Positions 11,184 to 22,610 of a DNA stretch of 64,000 nt are shown in pieces. How positions within the stretch are numbered: the first letter of the stretch is position 1; each line of letters starts with the position of its first letter. The DNA comes from Poa pratensis (taxonomy: Eukaryota; Streptophyta; Magnoliopsida; Poales; Poaceae). The stretch lies in NCBI GenBank assembly GCA_947311845.1, contig CAMZMU010000012.1, positions 8,250,907 through 8,314,906 of the forward strand. The letters run 5' to 3'. The notes beneath the pieces are model-generated. The model did no database searches. It saw only the letters and a list, made by a program, of their open reading frames with translations, and was not told the DNA's origin. Both the position numbers and the translations under genes were made by a program.

Positions 11184-11481
11184 AGGCGAGGAGCTTCGGA
11201 CGGGCGCCATGGAGATCTCGTTGACCTCCTCCTTGGCGGCCTTGACGTCGTACTTCTGGAAGTAGCGTCTTCCATTGTACGGCGGTGCTCCTTGTTCGGC
11301 GGGAGCCAACCTTTTTGTTGTAAAAAAGATCGTCCCCTTGTAGTCCTTGTAAATGAAGAAGATCTTGTTTTCCTCCTTGTCTTCGTGTCGCGTCCGTGTG
11401 AATGAGAACGAGTTTTTTGCAAAACGCGCTCCCATTACTGCAGCAGCCGTAGCGTCAAGGGGTAGGTGGAGCAGGGAGGCC

Positions 11482-11488
11482 TATAAAA
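11482..11488 (+). promoter_or_regulatory. TATA box of second antisense gene
   Basis: TATAAAA in GGCCTATAAAAGACC lies 92 bases before the ATG at 11574. A pyrimidine-rich leader follows. Its spacing and form closely parallel the TATA box of the B3 gene at 10511. Confidence 0.6.
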
Positions 11489-11573
11489 GACCATCCAGGC
11501 TCCACCCCTTCGCCACATCTTCTCGCCTTGCTCCGCTCCTCTTCTTCCTTTGCCTCCCCTCGTCCCGCAAACA

Positions 11574-12155
11574 ATGTCCGGCGAAGCAGAGAGGGCCTTG
11601 TCCGATGTGTCGACGGCGGAATCCGTCTTTCGAGGAGCGGCGGAGGCACCCAGCGAAGCTGGAGCCCGAGCCACTGACGGCGAGGTTGCGTCCCGTCCTT
11701 CTGCTGCCCAGAATGTTGCTCGCCTGGCGGCCGTCTCTGGTCCTGTTGCCAGAAGAGGAAGGATTAGGGCAGTAAGGAGGACGCACCTGTGGTCCATCCT
11801 GAAGGAAAGGACTGCCGGTATTCCGGAGCTGTCCTTGGTTGTGGCTGAACTCGAGGCCATTGAGCAGGTTCCTGCTTGTTCTTCTCCATGATTCCGCCTT
11901 TCTTCTTGGTGGCATTGATCTTGATCTGGACTTTTGCAGGCCGAGAGTCAGTCCGTAGGCGAACTGGCGGGAATCTTCCGTCTCTTTGGCCCTGGAGCGC
12001 CCTGGTCGCAGAAGGTGGTCGACTCTTCGACGCGCCTGACAAGATTCTGCACGCGTGTCATCTTTTCACCCAGGCGTCCCCGGGAGAAGAGTGCACCCGG
12101 CACAATAAAACAGAAAGACAGAGCTGCACAGCCAGGAGCCCTGAGCTGGCCTTAG
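11574..12155 (+). CDS. Second antisense gene of E3, one intron predicted (unknown function)
   Basis: The ATG at 11574 (context AACAATGTCC) opens a 98-codon exon to 11867. A GT-AG intron with a pyrimidine-rich 3' end (TTTTGCAG) is predicted at 11868-11939. The second exon, 11940-12155, stays in the same frame and ends at a TGA, giving 169 residues. Without splicing the protein is 105 residues. The N-terminus is Ala/Glu/Ser-rich; a basic patch (ARRGRIRAVRR) follows near residue 61. No known domain is recognised. Possible polyadenylation signals (AATGTAA-like) occur at 12195-12240. It lies downstream of the B3 gene on the same strand and has its own TATA box. Confidence 0.5.
11868..11939 (+). 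other. Predicted 72-bp intron in second antisense gene
   Basis: It begins GTTCCTGC after CAG and ends CTTTTGCAG. It is T-rich, contains an in-frame stop, and has TTGATCTTGAT as a possible branch region. It is short but within the usual plant range. RNA evidence would be needed to confirm it. Confidence 0.5.
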
Positions 12156-13062
12156 TAGCATAGGCTAGATATGTATCCAGGAAAAGCTTCGACTGAATGT
12201 AATCCAGAATTGTAAACTCAGAATGTAAGTTCAATGAATGCAATCCTAGGGCTCAACTCCCGGGGTCATTTCCCAAACCTCCTTTGCACTAACGCGCCGT
12301 CAAGTTTTCTGAGGAGATCTCTTAGGTGACAAGTGCTCTGACCGCCCGCACCAGTAGCAGCACCCCTAAGAGCACTATGCCTTCCGGGAGTCCACTCCAC
12401 AGCCACGGGTACTAGGCCAGAAGGGAAATCTGACCGTTCGCCGGGGAGGACGCATTACCCCCGCAAAGGTTCTCATCAACTGTCAAGCATGCGCAGGTTG
12501 GTGGTATATTGACTCCGAGCGAGATATTATGCCTAGAATGCCAGATGCACATGCAAAGACTTAGCTGGTTTTTGCCGTGTCCTTGATCTACTCTGTCCTT
12601 CCCGGGTATCCAGCTCCTGAGCCGCTCTTCAGCATCCATCCTGTCCCGGGAGAGGCGCTACACACAACACACTTTCAGTAGGAAAAGAATGGACCCTCCC
12701 TTACATGTCGTGAAAGTGTTTCATCCGAGCAACCCGCAAGCAAAGTTGAATGTGCATTTCTGTGTTTAGGTTCTTTAAAACACAGCACTGCCCGTTCCAC
12801 TTCTTACCGCGGCAGTACGGCACGATCAGGTGGCAGCGCCTACTGATAGGCTGCTCGCGCTCGACCTGTCAGCCACCGGCACCATGTCAGCCCCCTGCTT
12901 GGGGGTTGTTACGGATAACACACTTCACGACAACAAGAGAGGCTCACGGAATTGAAAAACTTATCTTTTATTCCTTGGCGACGATTCTTACACCCTTATA
13001 CAGAACACTAGCCCCTTGGGCGTGCTTAGTTGACTCGAACTATCTGCGATTCATGTTCGTAT
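12156..13062. other. E3 spacer between antisense genes and integrase
   Basis: There is no convincing ORF. The first ~90 bases (12160-12250) look like a 3' untranslated end of the plus-strand gene. The rest separates it from the convergent end of integrase at 13063. The two gene sets end tail to tail here. I see no terminal repeats or other features. Confidence 0.6.
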
Positions 13063-14320
13063 TCAGGGGTAGAATTTCCGGAGATTCTCGATGTTCCAGG
13101 CGTTGCCCTCCGGCCTGCCTTTCTCGTCCTCCAGATAAACAGCTCCGGGTCTCAGGGTATGCGTCACCCGATAAGGTCCTTCCCACTTGGAGGACAGCTT
13201 GTTCATGTTATCAAGCTTCTGCTTCTTGCGGAGAACCAGGTCTCCGGGTTCCAGTACCCGTGAACGGATATGGCGATCATGATAGCGGCGGAGCCCTTGC
13301 TGGTATCGAGCAGATCGTAAGGAAGCTCGGCACCGCACCTCTTCCAGGAAGTTGATGTCATCAATCCTCCTCTCAGCTTGTGCGTCTTCATCATAGGCAA
13401 GTACCCGGGGGGATCCATGCCTGAGCTCTGTTGGCAAGACGGCTTCTGCTCCATAGACAAGGAAGAATGGTGTTTCTTGAGTGGCTCTGCTTGGTGTGGT
13501 TCTGAGGGACCACAAGACACTTGGTAGATGCTCAATCCAGTTCTTGCCCTTGTCTTCTAACTTGTCAAAGGCTTTGGTCTTCAAACCCTTTAGGACCTCT
13601 GCATTGGCTCGCTCCACTTGCCCATTGCACCTTGGGTAGGATACGAGGCAAAGCACACCTTGATTCCCAGCTCTTCACAGAAGTTGAGGAAGGATCGGCT
13701 TGTGAACTGAGAGCCATTGTCCGATGATTCTGTTGGGTACTCCGAAGCGGTACACGATCCCTTCAATGAACTTGATGGCTGCTTGAGCTGTCTGTCTTGG
13801 TACTGGCATCACTTCCACCCACTTTGTGAACTTGTCGATGGCCACGAAAAGGTATTCATGGCCCCCGACAGACTTCGGTATCTTTCCCACGATGTCCAGC
13901 CCCCAGACCGCGAACGGCCAGGAGATTGGAATTGGCTGCAGAGCTTGCGCCGGCTGATGTATGTTCTTCGCATAGTATTGGCAGGCTTCACAGGTCTTGA
14001 CTAGCTGCCGCATCACTGAGGACTGTTGGCCAGTAGAACCCGTGACGGAAAACTTTACCCGCCAGTGATCTTGATGCCACATGACTTGAACATGTGCCTT
14101 CGTGAATGTCCCGTAGCAGTACTTGGCCTTGTTCTTGAGGGATGCAGCGGAGCTTGACTCCGTTGTCCCGTCGCCGGTAGAGCTCGCCGTCGATCATGAC
14201 GTAGAGCTTGGCTTGACGAGCCACCCGCTCGGCGTCGTGATCGTCCTCCGGGAGGGCGTGCTCCATGATGTACTTGACGATGTCCCGGGCCCAGGGTGGG
14301 TGGGCTCCTTCCACCGGTAG
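13063..14320 (-). pseudogene. int: E3 integrase (Tat type), frameshifted
   Basis: On the minus strand the zinc-binding part (around TCEACQYYAK) is followed by the catalytic core with WGLDIVGKIP and, in another frame, GQVERANAEVLKG, then a C-terminal domain ending NIENLRKFYP and a stop at 13063. A small deletion at the second catalytic Asp region (near 13720) shifts the frame, so the DDE core is broken. Integrase inserts the reverse-transcribed copy into host DNA; this copy cannot do so. Confidence 0.85.
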
Positions 14321-14509
14321 CACCATCCGACGGAAAGAAAGCATAGCTTCCTCCGCTGGAGGGGCTGCCGGGTCTTGAGCTTCTGGGCTGGCTACCCGTG
14401 TTGTCGAGGTAGAAGGGTCGCCAGCCCCCGGCGCAGATCTTGTCGCGAGCCTCTCGGGCGGGATCGAAGGTCGCCTGAGGACCTCGATGTAGATCCCGGG
14501 AGGCACTGG

Positions 14510-14900
14510 TTCTTGCTTGGACGCCACCTGCGATAGCTCATCCGCGGCCGTGTTTTCTCCCCGAGGGACGTACACAGCCCGGAAGTTGTCGAAGCGCCGC
14601 TGCAGCTTCCAGACCTCTTCAACGTATGGTGCCATCTGAGGGCACGCGTACTCCTTGTTCACTTGTTTGATGACTAGCTGAGAGTCACCCTTGACGACGA
14701 TCTTGTTGATGCCGAGGCCGATGGCAGCACGAAGTCCTGCGAGCAGGCCCTCGTACTCCGCCGTGTTGTTGGAGATGTTCCCTTGGTAGTGCATCTGGAC
14801 GACGTACTTCAGCCGGTCCCCGGTTGGTGAGGTTAGGACAACCCCAGCACCTCCTTTCCCCTTGGTGTAGGAGCCGTCGAAGTGCATGATCCAGGCGCTA
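14510..14900 (-). pseudogene. E3 second RNase H (plant Tat aRH)
   Basis: Inside a long minus-strand frame (13988-15052) lies a second, archaeal/plant-like RNase H: MHFDGSYTKGKGGAG, NTAEYEGLLAG, VKGDSQLVIKQV and NTAADELSQ supply the expected Asp-Glu-Asp-Asp acids in order. A duplicated RNase H after the Gypsy-type one is diagnostic of Tat elements. This domain itself looks unbroken, but the surrounding polyprotein is not. Confidence 0.82.
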
Positions 14901-15711
14901 GGATCTTCCTTCCCGGGAGGCAGGTTTCCTCTTCCGGGTCGTCGAACGCCGTCTCGGTCCACTCGGCCGTGAAATCCGCCAGCGCCTGACTCTTGATGTT
15001 GTCCGTGTGCTCGAACTTGAGACCGAAACCTTGAAGCTCCATGGCCCACCATGATATGCGACCAGTGGCAAGTGGGTTCTCCAGGGGGCTTCTTAGGTTG
15101 TACTTGGACACCACCGTGATGGGATGGCTTTGGAAGTACGGCCTCATCTTGCGGGAGGCAATGAGGATTGCCAGCAGCAGCTTCTGCATCATGGGGTACC
15201 GCTCCCGGGCGTCGCGCAGCACTGCGCTGACGAAGTAGACCGGGTGCTGCACCTTGCGGGTCGCCGAGTCCTAAGAGGGCTCGGCTTCCCCTCGTCTACG
15301 TCTTGGGGTGGGGACGATGTAGCCCCGGCGAAGTCTCGTCGGAGGGAGATTCTCCATTCCCGACGGGATCCGCGTCGCTTGGTGAAGTTGTAGTGACGCC
15401 AGGATCATGAGACCCCTGGTCACCCGACAGCCTTTTCTTGCACGGTTGCCCCGGAAGTGAGTTCCCGGGTCGCTTGCCCTTGATATTGCTTGACTTCTTT
15501 GGAGGAGCGTCACGCTCTACCACGAGCACAGCGCTGATCACCTGATTGGTGGCAGCAATGTACAGTAGTAGGGGCTCCTTCTCTTCTGGTGCCACGAGGA
15601 TAGGTGGCGAGGCGAGGTAGCGCTTGAGGGACTGGAGGGCTTCCTCGGCCTCGGAGGTCCACTCCACGGGGCCTGACTTCTTGAGCAGCCTGAAGAACGG
15701 TAAGGCCCTTA
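14833..15711 (-). pseudogene. rh: E3 first RNase H and connection region
   Basis: On the minus strand, ALPFFRLLKKSGPVEW starts directly at the E4 insertion and continues the polymerase connection into a Gypsy RNase H (LLLYIAATNQVISAVLVVER, then HPVYFVSAVLRDARERYPM). A Lys/Pro/Gly/Ser-rich spacer of about 80 residues lies between those two motifs, and frames change across it, so the domain is broken or carries an insertion. Confidence 0.8.
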
Positions 15712-16606
15712 TGAGGACATCCCTAGCTCTTATACACTTTCTCCAATTGAAGATGTTGCTGTTCAAGATAAACCAAATGAATTGAGGATTGGACCAATGA
15801 CAAGATCAAGAACCAAGTTATTAGAACATCAGGTGAACTCACTCTTATTAGAATATGATGTTTGTAATTCTGAGAATTTATACTACCTAAATCTATGCAT
15901 TTATGTATGATCAGGGTTATTGATAACACAAGCATTCATGGAGGAGAGGAGCTGCAAGGTATGGAGTACATGGAGGATCACATGAAGAACAACAAGAATT
16001 TAATGGAGGATAAATTTCAGAACAAACACCACAAGTGCTTGAGGGAGGAGAGGGAGGCAGGAGCACAAGTGGAGATGCAAGAAGGAGGCGTACAACCCCC
16101 TGTTTGTGGCGCCAAGGAGGAGTCCTAGTCACCCTAGGACTTGGACCTGCGTGTCCCTTTTTAGGCCGAACCCAATTGGGTCGGTTTGTATCCAGTTAGG
16201 TTGGACCCAATCCGAGTTGGGCTAGGTGGGAGGGCTCCCTGGCTGCTGGCCGCACCCCTCCCCCATATATTCCCTATTGCTACGAGTTATTAGGTTAGAC
16301 TACGATAAACCATAAACCCTAGAACCTCTTGTTGAACTGCGAGAAGCATTCATCTTGAAGTATTGTTACTGCTTGCAAATTCTGCGTGTTATCTGCTGTT
16401 CCATTGGGAATTAGGAGGTACAGGACCACTTGTAGTCGGTGGCTACTTGTGCAAGCTTGTGGAGTTGAGAATATCCAAGGGGTTGCAAGCTGTTGCATTG
16501 GCAACAGGGATCGGCCAGGAGAGTTTTCAGCGAGACAAGAGTTATCCATCCATCCATCCAACAATTTCGCCACATCTCACTGAGAAGATCGGGACACCCC
16601 TTATCA
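15712..16606 (+). repeat. E4 5' LTR
   Basis: It runs from TGAGGACATCCC to ...CACCCCTTATCA. It contains coding-like sequence of the integrase tail (PMTRSRTKLLE) near its start and a CCCATATATTCCC TATA-like region near 16260. Confidence 0.92.
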
Positions 16607-16609
16607 TCT

Positions 16610-17842
16610 TGGTATCAGAGCCACAGGTTTACTCGGTGAGAATTTTCCATACCCTAGTTATTTGAGTGTTTTTATTCCTATCCAGAAAAAGCCATACAAA
16701 AATATTAGCTCTAGATATTGCCATAGCCTTAGATCAGCCCAATTTGCATCTACTAGTTGCTGTTTGTGTTGGTCTTTGCGTTGCCTTTTTCTTTTTGTGT
16801 CTTCGTGTTTAGGTTTTGGGTTAGGGTTCTAGTTGTGTTCGAGTCCTTGTTTATTTCTGTTCGGAGTCCATATAGAAAAATCCCACAAAAAAATAACCTA
16901 CCCGAGTTGTTCTCCTAGTTGGATCCGAGTGCTATTTCAATTTCATACCGCGGCACAAAGCTACCAAATTTCCTGCCGTGGTGTTCTAGGTCAAATCGGA
17001 GTCCAATTCCGAGTTGAGGTTGATTTGCTGCTGCGGCACAATTCCTTCCTTTTCTCTGCCGTGCGTTCCCTAGTGCTACTCGGAGTCCTAGTCGTTGCCC
17101 TACCGCGGCACGGTTTTGCTCGTTTTTCTGCCTCGAGTCCGAGTTCGCCTAGTACTCTGTCCGTTTTCTTGCCAATTTTCTCGGTCTCCTATCCGTATCT
17201 TTGAGAGATTTAGACACAGCCTATCTACACATATATTTAGGAGCTTACCTACAAGACTAGCTATTTTTCTTGCTCACAGGCTGCTCAATAGGTTTCGTTG
17301 CACGGCGTTGTGTTTCTGAAAAAAATTTGCTCCGCGGTGCGACATATTGTGGCCGAGAGAGAAGTGCTACAGTGAAGAGGCCTGAAAGTTGATTATAGCA
17401 CTGAAGTTTTGGGAGCTGATTATATTGCTGTTTGCACTAGTAAATTGAGCAATCTTGTGCCTGTTTTTCATTGAGCTATTGCTAGTGTCTTTCGAGTGCA
17501 TTGCAAAATTTCCATCCATATATTTGCATTGCCACATTTGTCTCCATATTTGTGTGAGTTTCCTAGGTGTGTTTTTGATATCATCACAAACAGCAAATAG
17601 GATTTGTACGTTGGTGTTGTTAGGTCTTCCAACCAAGCTCCACCAAATACCCTGTTTTGTCGTGTGATAGCTCAAACCCCCGGTATTCTCTCCTTCACAT
17701 CAAGTCACATTAGCGCTGCTACTTGGTGAGTAAGTCTTTCTATTCACTTTGGAACGGTAAGATCCACCTTTATTTGCTGCTCTAGAGTGAGTTGAGAGAG
17801 AACACCACATACACTTATTTTTATTTCACTAACCTATTAATC
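16610..17842 (+). other. E4 primer-binding site and leader
   Basis: TGGTATCAGAGCC (from 16610) matches the initiator-Met tRNA primer site of chromoviruses, four bases after the LTR. The ~1.2-kb leader has no credible ORF. A 27-base block at 17326-17352 is identical to 30974-31000 in E2, possibly a packaging or dimerisation signal (inference). Confidence 0.75.
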
Positions 17843-17983
17843 ATGGCTTCTGCTAGTGATGTTTCTGTGCAGCAAAAGAAGAACCCTGATGAGGTGGTGA
17901 AGTGGAATGAGTTTGAAGCTTTGCGTGATTACTTGAAGAACAGAATTGCCAAATCAGCTGAAGATTTGCAAGAAGATTTGTAG
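17843..17983 (+). pseudogene. gag: E4 gag N-terminal fragment
   Basis: The ATG at 17843 starts MASASDVSVQQKKNPDEVV and the frame stops at a TAG (17981-17983) after 46 residues. The following sequence to 18282 changes frame again. This is the likely true start of the polyprotein, broken by a nonsense codon. Confidence 0.65.
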
Positions 17984-18281
17984 CGTGTAGAATTGAAATT
18001 AGAAGGTGCTGCTACTCAAGATTCTGTCACAGCCTTACAAGCATCTATGACACCCTCACAAGGCAAATTGCCGATTTAGCTACTTTAGTGAACCAACAAG
18101 TCCCTCAAGATAATGACAATGCAAGTGTCCACGGTGGCAATGGTCATGTAATGACAATGAGGACTTTGATCTTGATGTTGGTAGAGGTGAGCGAGGTCAT
18201 GCTGCTGCTCGTGGCCGTGGTTTTCATGCCATTGGTGCACAGAGAGTTCCCCATGTTGACAATAACCGAGAGGATGATGGT

Positions 18282-19400
18282 TTGGGCAAGCCAAAATTTT
18301 CTATCCCTTCTCTCAGCTTTGATGACAATGATGTGGAAGAATATCTCATGTGGGAGCTCAAGATGGAGAAACTATGGCGTTTTCATGACTATACTGAAGA
18401 TAGGAAAATTAAACTTGCTTCTTCTGGGTTTGATGGATATGCTCTTCTTTGGTGGGACAACATTACATCCAAGCGAATGGAAGAAGGACAACCAGAAATT
18501 GTTACTTGGCGAACCATGAAGCAAGTTATGAGGGACAGATTTGTGCCAAAGAATTATATTAGAACTTTATATGATCAATTGCAGCAATTGAAGCAAGGTG
18601 TTAAATCTGTGGACGCTTATTACAAGGAGATGGAGTTGATACTACAACGTGCTCGTGTGAGAGAGGAACCTGAGCAAACTATGCAGCGTTTCCTTTCAGG
18701 CTTACAATTCAAAATTAAGAGCATTGTGAGGCATCTCCAATATGCTGATATGAATGAGTTGCTACATCATGCAAGAGAGGCTGAAGCTCAATTGGCCGAG
18801 GAGGCTAGGTTGGCTGCTAGAACTTCAGTAAGGAGTTTCCCTCCGAGAACATCTCCTATTACACCCCAACCAGCCCAAACATCCTCAATTCGTGGTGCAC
18901 CATCCACCAAACCAGAATCAAATTTTTCGAGTGCAAAGAAGTCACCACAACCAGCAGCAAGTACAACTAGCTCCAGTGCATCAACAGCCCGAAATAGAGA
19001 CATGAACTGCCATACTTGTGGAGGTAAAGGCCATTTCAAGAGAGAGTGTCCAAACAAGAAGGTGATGCTAATCAATGAGGACAATGAGTATGAAACAGGT
19101 GATGATGCTGATCCTAATGATGATGATGATGCGTGTGATGATGATGATGATGGTCCAATTGATGCTTATGCTACACATTATCCCACTATTGTGTGCACAC
19201 AAAAAACGTTGAGTGTGACACCAAGTCCTGAAAATCAGAGATGTAATCTATTTCAGACCAAGGCAATTGTTGGTCCTCAAATGGCTTGCAAAGTTATTAT
19301 TGATGGAGGGAGTTGCAGAAATTTAGCAAGTAAAGATTTATGTGCCAAGTTGAAACTGAAATATATACCACACCCTCATCCTTATTTATTCAGTGGTTGA
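18282..19400 (+). pseudogene. gag-pr: E4 Gag core, zinc knuckle and protease start
   Basis: The 372-residue frame carries the retrotransposon Gag core (residues ~20-130, with ALLWWDNI and QVMRDRFVPKNY), a Ser/Pro/Thr-rich linker, a CCHC zinc knuckle CHTCGGKGHFKREC at ~243-256, an Asp-rich tract, and the protease active site VIIDGGSCRN with catalytic Asp341. The frame is lost shortly after, and the rest of protease lies in the next ORF. Gag forms the virus-like particle; the knuckle binds RNA. Confidence 0.88.
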
Positions 19401-20641
19401 GTGACAATGGAGAGATGAAGGTGAGTCACATGGTGAGAGTAGAATTTCAGATTGGACCATATAAGGATACCATTGAGTGTGATGTGGTTCCTATGACTGT
19501 TTGCCACATGTTGTTGGGAAGACCATGGCAATTTGACAGGAGTGCTATACACAATGGAAGAGCAAATACATATCAGTTGAATTGGCATGGGAAGGACATT
19601 ATATTGAGGCCTATGACACCACAGCAAATTGTAAATGAGTCTCGTCAAAAAACAGAAGTAAATCTTGAAAAAGAGAGTGAGAGAGTAGATAAAAGAGAGA
19701 ATAATATTGCTGTGAGTGAGTCTAGCAAAACCAAACCGAGTGGTAAAATTCAAAGTGAGGGAGTGAACCTATTATGCATGTTAGCCACCAAAGAGGATTT
19801 GAGAGAATTTCGTGAGGATCCTAGTTTGCTTCCTATAGTGCTTATGCACAAGGGAGAAATATTAGTTTCTAATGACATGACCCCTATTTCTCTTGGTGTT
19901 TCTAATGTGTTGCAGGAATTTAATGATGTGTTTCCGGATGACGTACCTCCTGGTTTGCCACCATTGCGTGGGATAGAACATCAAATTGATTTGATACCAG
20001 GAGCAACATTGCCAAACCGAGCCCCTTATAGGACAAATCCCCAAGAGACAAAAGAAATTCAGAAACAAGTGCAAGAGCTTCTGGACAAAGGTTATATTCG
20101 CATTAGCTTGAGTCCTTGTGCTGTTCCTGTTATTTTAGTTCCTAAAAAAGATGGTACTTGGCGCATGTGTGTAGATTGTAGAGCAATTAACAACATCACT
20201 ATTCGTTATCGTCATCCTATTCCACGATTGGAAGACATGTTAGATGAATTAAGTGGTGCTGCTGTTTTCTCTAAAATTGATTTGTGTAGTGGTTATCATC
20301 AAATTAGGATGAAAGAGGGGGATGAGTGGAAAACAGCATTCAAAACAAAATTTGGTTTATATGAGTGGTTAGTAATGCCTTTTGGTTTAACTAATGCACC
20401 TAGTACTTTCATGCGATTAATGAACCATGTTTTGAGAAACTTTATTGGCAAGTTTGTGGTTGTGTACTTTGATGACATATTGATTTACAGCCGCAATGAT
20501 ATTGAGCATGTTGATCATATTAGACAAGTTTTGCATGTGCTACGTGAACATAAACTTTATGGTAATCTTGCTAAGTGCACATTTTGCAAAGATAAGGTCA
20601 TATTTCTGGATATGTTGTTTCTAAGCACGGGATTGAAGTAG
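19340..20641 (+). pseudogene. pr-rt: E4 protease end and reverse transcriptase
   Basis: The 433-residue frame has protease flap/C-terminal motif [13 protein letters not shown], a Lys/Glu-rich linker, then a full reverse-transcriptase palm and fingers: [46 protein letters not shown] and the catalytic [10 protein letters not shown] near residue 375. It ends by frameshift in the thumb region. The catalytic residues are all present. Confidence 0.9.
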
Positions 20642-20682
20642 ATGAAACTAAAATTGAAGCTATTAAAAATTGGCTAATTCCC

Positions 20683-21675
20683 ATGACTATTAGTCAATTA
20701 CGAAGTTTTCTTGGTCTTGCTGGATTCTATAGACGTTTTGTGAAAGATTTTAGTACTCTTGCTGCACCCTTGAATGATCTTACTAAGAAAGGTGTTGTTT
20801 TTGAGTGGGGGGTAGCACAAGATATTGCTTTTGATGAGCTGAAACGTCATTTAATTTCTGCACCATTATTGATACTTCCTGATTTCCGTAAGCAATTCGA
20901 AATTGAGTGTGATGCTAGTGGCATTGGAATAGGAGGTGTGTTAATGCAAGAGAACAAACCCGTGGCTTATTTTTCTGAAAAATTGAATGGAGCCCAATTG
21001 AATTATTCTGTTTATGATAAAGAATTGTATGCACTTGTTAGAGTTCTTGAGGTTTGGAAACATTATTTGTGGCCAAAAGAATTTATCATACATTCTGATC
21101 ATGAAGCTTTGAAATTTTTGAAGAGCCAATCTAGTCTTAATAAACGTCATGCTAAGTGGGTTGAATTCATTGAATCTTTTCCCTACATAATTAAGTACAA
21201 GAAAGGCAAAGATAATGTAGTTGCTGATGCTCTCTCTAGGAAAAGCATGTTATTAACACAATTAGATGTGCAAGTTCCTGGTTTGGAGAGTTTGCGTGAT
21301 TTGTATGCTCAAGATCATGATTTTTCGGTTCCATATGCTAAATGTTCTAATGTGAAGGCATGGGATAAATTTCATATACATGATGGATATTTGTTTAGAG
21401 CTAACAAATTATGTGTGCCCGAGTCATCCGTGCGTTTGTTATTGTTGCAGGAATCACATAGTGGTGGATTAATGGGACACTTTGGGCGTGAGAAGACATT
21501 GCTCATGTTGGCTGATCACTTCTACTGGCCACGCATGAGGAAAGATGTGGACAGGTTTGTGAGGCGTTGCATCACTTGCAACAAGGCTAAATCAAAATTA
21601 AAGCCTCATGGTTTGTATACTCCTCTTCCTGCACCTACTACTCATGGGAGGATATTAGTATGGATTTTGTGCTAG
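20683..21675 (+). pseudogene. rt-rh-int: E4 RT end, RNase H and integrase zinc domain
   Basis: The 330-residue frame starts with the RT connection ([19 protein letters not shown]), continues into RNase H ([39 protein letters not shown]), and ends in the integrase HHCC domain ([26 protein letters not shown]). A frameshift near 21660 separates it from the integrase core. Confidence 0.9.
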
Positions 21676-22610
21676 GATTACCAAGAACAAGAAGAGGACA
21701 TGATTCTATATTTGTGGTAGTGGATAGATTTTCCAAAATGTCACACTTTATTGCCTGCCACAAGAGCGACGATGCGTCGCATATTGCTAATCTGTTTTTT
21801 AGGGACATTGTACGTTTACATGGAGTACCAAGGACAATTGTTTCTGATCGTGACGCGAAGTTTATGAGCTATTTTTGGAAGACACTATGGGGGAAGCTGG
21901 GAACAAAGCTGCTGTTTAGTACTACATGTCACCCCCAAACTGATGGACAAACGGAGGTGGTGAATCGCACACTATCAACACTATTGCGAGCCATGATCAA
22001 GAAGAATTTACGAGAGTGGGAGGATTGTTTACCGCATGTGGAGTTTGCTTATAACAGGGCGGTGCATTCAACTACTCAATTATGTCCGTTTGAAGTGGTG
22101 TATGGTTTCAAGCCAATTACTCCGCTTGATTTGCTGCCGCTTCCACTACACGAGAGAGTAAACATGGAGGCATCGATGCGTGCAGATTTTGTGAGGAAGA
22201 TACATGAGAAGACCAAGCAAGCAATTGAGAAGAAAGGAAGATATGTTGCTGATCGTGTTAACAAGAAGCACAAGGAGGTGATATTTCAGCCCGGAGACAT
22301 GGTTTGGGTGCATTTTCGCAAGGACAGATTTCCCACATTGCGCAAGTCCAAGTTGATGCCACGAGGAGCAGGACCATATAAAGTGCTTGCACGGATCAAT
22401 GATAATGCCTATTCCATTGATCTTCCTAGTGATGAGTTCGGTGTTAGTAATTCATTCAATGTTGCTGATTTGACACCATACTTTGGAGATGACCTTGCTG
22501 CTCGAGGACGACGCCTTTTCAAGGGGGGGAGGATGATGAGGACATCCCTAGCTCTTATACACTTTCTCCAATTGAAGATGTTGCTGTTCAAGATAAACCA
22601 AATGAATTGA
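21660..22610 (+). pseudogene. int: E4 integrase core and C-terminus
   Basis: The core has the DDE residues in [23 protein letters not shown] and [10 protein letters not shown]. The C-terminal part ([20 protein letters not shown], then a GPYKVL motif, [12 protein letters not shown]) is of the CRM type. A final frame change near 22530 precedes the tail encoded in the 3' LTR (22607 onward, PMTRSRTKLLEQQVNSLL). No classical chromodomain is visible. Confidence 0.88.
22521..22536 (+). promoter_or_regulatory. E4 polypurine tract
   Basis: AAGGGGGGGAGGATGA ends at the 3' LTR and would prime plus-strand DNA synthesis. The tracts of E2 (32844) and E5 (25989, minus strand) are close variants. Confidence 0.85.
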
